From: Sycon ciliatum
Lineage: Eukaryota; Porifera; Calcarea; Leucosolenida; Sycettidae
Direction: 5' to 3'
DNA length: 64,000 nt
Assembly (NCBI RefSeq): GCF_964019385.1
Contig: NC_088645.1
Location: forward strand, 12,949,769 to 13,013,768
The notes below the pieces were generated by a model that searched no databases, had not been told where the DNA came from, and saw nothing but the letters and a program-made list of their open reading frames with translations. Below, one piece after another: positions 58,790-64,000 of the stretch (the stretch's first letter is position 1; each line of letters begins with the position of its first letter). A program made the position numbers and the translations under genes.

Positions 58790-59889
58790 TAATTGTCAAC
58801 TCGCTTGCTAGCCTTCCTACTTTGTTGTATCCCATTTATTTTAGTATTCCTGATGTTTGTCCATACCCCTGCTTGATGATTTAACTCCAGTTACTTTCAT
58901 TGGCTACCTTTAATTCCGTACTCCACTGATGATAGGGACAGAAGATATATTTCTCGCCGGCCGAGCGGAGCGAGTGAGGTTAGAAATGATTTCTCGCGCA
59001 ACAAAATTTTTTTTCTTGCGAATATGGAATCTGGTGTTTTCTCTTTTTGTTGCTGTTCTTTTTGCCTGACTTCTTCAGTCAGTTTTTTATGTCTCACCAG
59101 TGTCCCCACCCTCCCACGTTTCATGTCTGCCCGTCTTTTTCCCTTTCTTTCTTGGCTGTAGATATGTTGTGCCAGTTTAATGCTGCCATATTACCACTTG
59201 GGGTTATACACCCGGTCTTTTCCCTCATTCGTGCGTTCGTCGGCGCGAGGGTTTTTTTCCGGCTGGCTCGGTCCAGAGAAATTAATCTGACGGTCCCAAG
59301 TGGTGCAATGCAATCAATTTTCCTCCTAGGGTCTGTCTCCCTGTTGTTGCTCCTAGTTTCGTCTTCATTCCGGTTCACATCTGGCTACGGCCTACTACCC
59401 TCACTCTGTGTGCTCCTGCCTCTGTGGTCTGGGTCCATGTCCTTATGTCGGTGTATGTGGAGCGAGAACATCGGTTCTGGATTATAATATTCCTGTTACA
59501 CTACTACTAGGATAAACATACATATCGAACAGGAAACTTACCTGTGGTTGCGTGATGTATGCAGCCTTCATTTTATCTACAGCTCTATTAAAGTTATTAA
59601 CTCCTCGAGGGTTGTTAAAACCGAAAATGAATAGAAAATATGAAGTTCAAATCAGGTTCCAGATCCGTGACTGTCTCAAGTCGCCTTGTATGCTTTCGTA
59701 CATGTCTAGTCTTACCCTTACAATTGGTAGAGGTTTGGTTTTCTGCAGAACAAGAGGTCAAACCGACATGTATGCATAACCGTACCTTGACCAGCGCTTT
59801 ATCTGTTTGCCACAAATATGGCGCTTGTTTGACGCCTTGCTTGAAACTTCGGCTGTTGGAGGAATTTTGCACACCTTAGTTGATCTCAC

Positions 59890-60068
59890 ATGGATGCAGC
59901 TAATGGGATTTCGGTCTTTGACCACTTGGTGGTGGGTCTGATCTACTCACCTCCCACCGTTTAGGCGCTGCATCTGCGCCTTTGATCCTAGAGGGTGGTG
60001 GCATTCCCACGGCGGATGCGGAAAACTCGGCTTCCAGCCGAGTCTCACGCGAACCGTGAAATTTATTT
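59890..60068 (+). mobile_element. SINE-like retroposon, 179 bp
   Basis: Flanked by a perfect 14-bp target duplication TTAGTTGATCTCAC (59876-59889, 60069-60082). The empty site is at 39524-39537 in copy 1. It ends in an AT-rich tail AAATTTATTTTT. The body has GGCGCTGCATCTGCGCC and CCGAGTCTCACGCGAACCG. No clear tRNA boxes. A second copy lies at about 22842-22985. The long target duplication implies LINE-type insertion. Confidence 0.85.
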
Positions 60069-60227
60069 TTAGTTGATCTCACCAGTACAGACTGTATATT
60101 GCCGAAATCCATAGTCTATTGCCAGTGAAAAGCACTAATTATTCCAGAGAACAATGTCTTAGAACTCAGCCATCTGAATTCTCCACCGAGCAAAAAAACG
60201 CGTTACATGTATACATTGTTTGTTTGT

Positions 60228-61075
60228 TTGAAGTTTTATTTTACATCGCAAACCAAACGGGCATTGATGCCCAATATTATGATGGCGATAGAATAAAAAG
60301 TGTGGCTCGATAAAGCTGCACTTGAGAAAATGAGAAAATAGTCAATAGGAAGTATTTGTACCGGTAATTACAAGTCAAAATCGAACGAAGTAACAATCAG
60401 AGAGAAATAGCAAGATGAGGTCCTATGCCAGAGGGAGGTGCTATTTGGCCATATTAACCGTAGAAAAACACTTTCAGCAATCCTTTAAACGAGGTTGGAC
60501 TACGAGTGGACGTGAGTTCCTGTGGCAGGGTGTTCCAAAGCTTCACGGCAGAAACCAATGGTCGGCTGTCGCCAGATGTTCGCCGAGTTAGTGGAACAAC
60601 GTATTTGCAATTGTCATTGCCACGGGTGTTACTGGGAGGTTGGAGGGCTACTCTATCTTTCAGAAGAGGGCTGATGCTGCTGGTGTGGACTAAGTGCATA
60701 AGCAAACGCAGTTTGCATTTGGCACGTTCAATTGCAGGGGTCAGTGCAAGCCGAGTGTATATGAGTGGTATGGGACGGGAAGGGCAGATTGGCTACGCAG
60801 CGAACACATCGCTTGTCGAGGACAGTGAGCTGGTGCCGCTGCTGAGCCTTAAGTGCTGAGAAGAACGCGTTTGATCCATTAAGCATGTCAGGAAGTATAA
60901 GGGCAGAATAGAAGAGGAGTGACTGGCGTTCAGATAGCGACGGATGGATGGTTCTCAGGGTGGTTAGCATGTGCGAAGTTTTACGTACTATGCTGGAGAC
61001 CTGCGCGTCCCACCGAAGACAGGAATCGAAAGCGAACAGTGGTGGTCTGGGTGAGAGGCGTCCCGTTGCAGTTAA
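60228..61075 (-). pseudogene. Broken LINE, copy 2, 3' part
   Basis: Counterpart of 39685-40555. It includes SAVKLWNTLPQELTS and the same 3' tail. It is cut at TTAA 61072-61075 by the inserted DNA element. Confidence 0.85.
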
Positions 61076-62062
61076 GGGGGCAGCCTACCCATAAATTTCA
61101 TAATTATGGCATTCAATTGACCGTTACTTTGGTGTTTCTCAATGGATTTGAGTGAAATTTTGATCACACACTCCTGCCACTATGCTAGCCCTCAGGACAT
61201 GATTTACAAGTTCTTGCGCCTCACTGACAGAATTTCCGGCATAGTGCCACGCTGTGCGAGCCACCCAGGAGCCAAACAAATGCATTTTCAATTTTTTTCA
61301 CATTTTCGTGCTCATTCTGTTCGTGCGCGGGACTCATACCTAGTACAAGTCCAGAAGCAGCCATGGGTGATGGGGTAGGGCCCCTCAACGAGGCCCTGGA
61401 ATCTGTCACAACGGAACGAGTGGGCGTTCTCTCACAAACTCCCACAGACCGAAGTCAATTTTTGAATTTTTTTAGGTTTAGGGTGTGCTACGAGGTCGTA
61501 AATTTGATACAACATCCAGTGCTGGGACCTCCACAGCAAAGAATTTCCACAGCGCTGCACACCAAATCCAGGATACCCTCAGAAACCGGCAAAGACTTCC
61601 ACTCACGTTTCACGACTGCCTAGTACTGAATCCTACCTGACTTCTTGACACGACTCAAACTTGCCAAAGTCACTAAATCAACGTCAACTACAATAATCAA
61701 GCCACATATCTGAAACGTCACGAGGGTGCTGGCAAAAGTCCTGCTGCCCAATTCGTGGCTCAAAAACCTAATTTTTTGGACTTGGAGCAAAATTCTGCAC
61801 ACTTTCACGTGTTTCCATGATACGACAAGTTGCGTACGGTCTGCTCACATTCAAATACAGTGCTGCCAACAAATGACAGCGTGCAACAAAAATTATCTTT
61901 CCTTGCAAGGGCACATTTTCGGCCATAACTCTTGAACGGCCGGTCAGATTGGGACACAATTTTCAGAGAATTTGCAGCTATTCATGCTCTTTCAACTGAC
62001 GTAGCACTCAATATGAATTTACAAATTCGATTTTTCAGCAAATTTTTGGATAGTCTGCCACC
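61076..62062. mobile_element. Non-autonomous TTAA-target element (piggyBac-like), 987 bp
   Basis: Flanked by TTAA at 61072-61075 and 62063-62066. The empty site, with a single TTAA, is at 40552-40555 in copy 1. The termini GGGGGCAGCC and GTCTGCCACC form short imperfect TIRs. TTAA targeting is the hallmark of piggyBac. No transposase is encoded. A decayed relative lies at 6165-7287. Confidence 0.9.
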
Positions 62063-62066
62063 TTAA

Positions 62067-62900
62067 CGTTGACTTCCAGGGTACCACGGCATGAACCCTC
62101 GAATGGCTAAGACCTGCGTCTTGTCAGGGTTTAAAACCAGGCCTTTCCCGTGTAGGTAGTCAGGCAAGTTTGACACAGCAACTGATAAGACTTGATTTAG
62201 GGTTGCTACGGATCCGCATGCAGTGTCAAGAAGGATGTCATCCGCAAACAGCTGGGAGTGTGCTGGGCTGGTGACGCTATGGACGTTCATGGTATATAGT
62301 GAAAACAGCAAAGGCAGTATGTAGCTGGTGGTTTGCTGACGACAGATAGCGGTCCATGGCCAAGGTCAGGGTATCTTCCGTGGAGTGTTGTGGCCGGTAC
62401 GCAAACTGATTGGCAGGCAAAAGTGAATGGGTTTGTAAGAAGTCACACAGGCGTTTGTGGACTATCTTCTCCAAGATCTTCGATGCTTTTGGCAGCAAAG
62501 ATATGGGACGGTAATTGCGAGATGCGTTCTTGTCACTAGACTTAAATAGGGGTCGAACATTTGCAATCTTCGGGGAGAAGGGCACCATTCCAGACGAAAG
62601 GGATGCATTAATTAATATGGATAGCGACGGGGCGAGGGCTGCTGGACGATGCTTCAGGATGAATGCCGGAATACTGTCGCCGCCCTCAGCTTTACGAGCA
62701 TCGAGTATCACGAGGATGGTGAATATCGCCTCAACACTAGTGGCCTGGAATTCCCGCAAAGGATCCTCAACTGATGTAAAGTTCAATTCAAGGTGACAAA
62801 ACAAATTAAAACCAAGTAGTTCGGCAATTTCTGTCAATGAAATGCCACCAAAGGCAAGTGGCACAAAAGTTGAAACATCTTCCTCTAGATTGCTTTGCAA
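62067..62900 (-). pseudogene. Broken LINE, copy 2, 5' part
   Basis: Counterpart of 40556-41389, with NYRPISLLPKASKILEKIVH and FADDILLDTACGS in different frames and the same missing central RT blocks. Confidence 0.85.
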
Positions 62901-63750
62901 AATGACAGTGACAGTGAAATGACTAGCTTTTTGTATAGCCTACTCTACAAGTAGGTATTGAATCTAATAACACGTCAGAGGCTGGGTGTTTGTGCCATAG
63001 GCACCGGCGGATAATGTCGGCATAATTATTGGCATAATTTGGTGGTTGAAAATTTGGAGCAAAATTTTGCATCCTCTCGGAGGTAGGAGCATAACTACAC
63101 GATTTTACCACGGTTCTAGTATGTAGGCTATACAATTGTGTACAATGCGCCTGATCAGTGCTGGTGGTCTGCATGGCAAAGCGTTTGGAGGTCATGCAGA
63201 TAGTATTTTGAATGAAAAGCAGGGTAGAAATCATGGCAATACAATATTGTATGCTCGAACTCGTCTTCTGCAAAGTTCTTTCTCACACTGGCACAGTACA
63301 TGTAGGAGAAGATGCGAGTGAATCAGCCTTCATCAGGTATCCCGGGGCGGAAGGGATAGTGACGGGTAGTCCGCAAAACTACGTGAACATTTACCGGTAC
63401 TCGTACATTACATTTGTACATTATGCATGTTACGAAGTCATGACCAGTCTGGATTTTAGCAGCCATGATATGACGGCAGGCTACGGATATTGCTCTTGTT
63501 CGGTCATGATGGAAGGAGAAGTGGAGCTACGGGCCAGATAAGCTGATTATTCGCAGGGTGAGGCCCAGGGTGACATCGGTTGGACGAGTATGATGATTAC
63601 GAAGACAGTTGAACATGATAATTTTCCAAGGTAACTCAAACTAATTTGGCAATGAAATAATATTTTTACTGAAGTACAAAAGAAATCAAGTAATGAATAG
63701 AGGAAGTATTGTTTTCTCTTTTCCTTGTTGACCGCTTAGGCTCTTACATG

Positions 63751-64000
63751 TGTAATAGGTAGCCGAGTGGTAGGCGCGGTGATATCAACAATAATTACTT
63801 TTATTCTACTTTCAGGTACACACCTGAGATATAATCGTTCGTGAAAGATGAAGCGGCAAAATAAATAACTTTCTCTCCGGTGCTCACCTAGAGGCTGAAT
63901 CCTTATTCTTCGAGTTAGCTTTCATTGCTATCCAATCTAATCTAATCTAATTAAAACAGGAAAAGCGCAGCTGCTTTTATGCAGCAAACGCCGTATGCTT
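63751..64000 (+). other. A-box-like start of a possible SINE; no gene
   Basis: GGTAGCCGAGTGGTAGGCGC at about 63759 resembles a tRNA-Leu/Ser A box right after the duplication boundary. GGTCACCGAGTGGTA at 11219 is similar. No B box follows in the remaining sequence. Confidence 0.35.

Larger units (their letters stand above)
55157..63750 (+). repeat. Segmental duplication, copy 2 (8.6 kb)
   Basis: Direct copy of 35457-42237, about 20 kb downstream. It is longer because it holds a SINE (59890-60068) and a TTAA element (61076-62062), and because copy 1 lost gene sequence. The upstream 130 bp are also similar in outline. Confidence 0.95.

Overview
The window is nuclear DNA of an animal, most likely a marine invertebrate. 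The evidence is spliced genes with GT/AG introns, an animal-type endonuclease V, CR1/L2-like LINEs, Penelope-like elements (PLEs), hAT, TTAA-target and TA-target DNA transposons, and very heavy microsatellite content. I cannot name the species. Host genes are few: a large internal exon of a CTD/NIF-type phosphatase-like gene (19.8-21.4 kb, minus strand), two copies of an endonuclease V gene (35.6-38.1 kb and 55.4-58.8 kb, plus strand), and a few weak candidate exons.

Layout. 0-2.1 kb: AT-rich repeats, a 48-bp perfect hairpin and a plus-strand hammerhead ribozyme. 2.1-6.0 kb: inverted terminal repeats with a minus-strand hammerhead, one arm split by a 3.2 kb repeat called here element R. 6.2-7.3 kb: a decayed copy of a TTAA-target element. 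7.5-10.7 kb: a repeat interrupted by minisatellite units and an unbroken 2,208-bp (CA)n tract. 11-12.4 kb: tandem repeats. 12.55-14.5 kb: a TIR element with a hAT-type element nested in it. 16.1-17.7 kb: a 570-bp-arm inverted repeat with a hammerhead in each arm. 18.5-19.7 kb: a TA-target MITE and GT/GA repeats. 19.8-21.4 kb: the phosphatase-like exon. 22-28 kb: sparse DNA with a SINE, a foldback and a MITE. 28.5-29.9 kb: a PLE remnant with GIY-YIG coding and inverted terminal repeats that hold hammerhead-like motifs. 30-35 kb: diverged inverted repeats and weak exons. 35.46-42.24 kb and 55.16-63.75 kb: a direct segmental duplication carrying endonuclease V plus a decayed LINE. Between the copies lie a hAT element with a zinc-finger transposase fragment, a nearly intact LINE, a second element R, a tRNA-Leu-like SINE head, a long palindrome and a 25-bp minisatellite.

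The most notable pattern is six hammerhead ribozyme motifs of at least three distinct sequence families. Most sit in inverted terminal repeats of Penelope-like or non-autonomous elements. The best dating tool is the pair of duplications: TTAA-target, SINE and MITE insertions present in one copy have matching empty sites in the other, which fixes their ends and target duplications directly. The two endonuclease V copies differ at the 3' end. The distal copy keeps a splice donor and a last exon that the proximal copy has lost.
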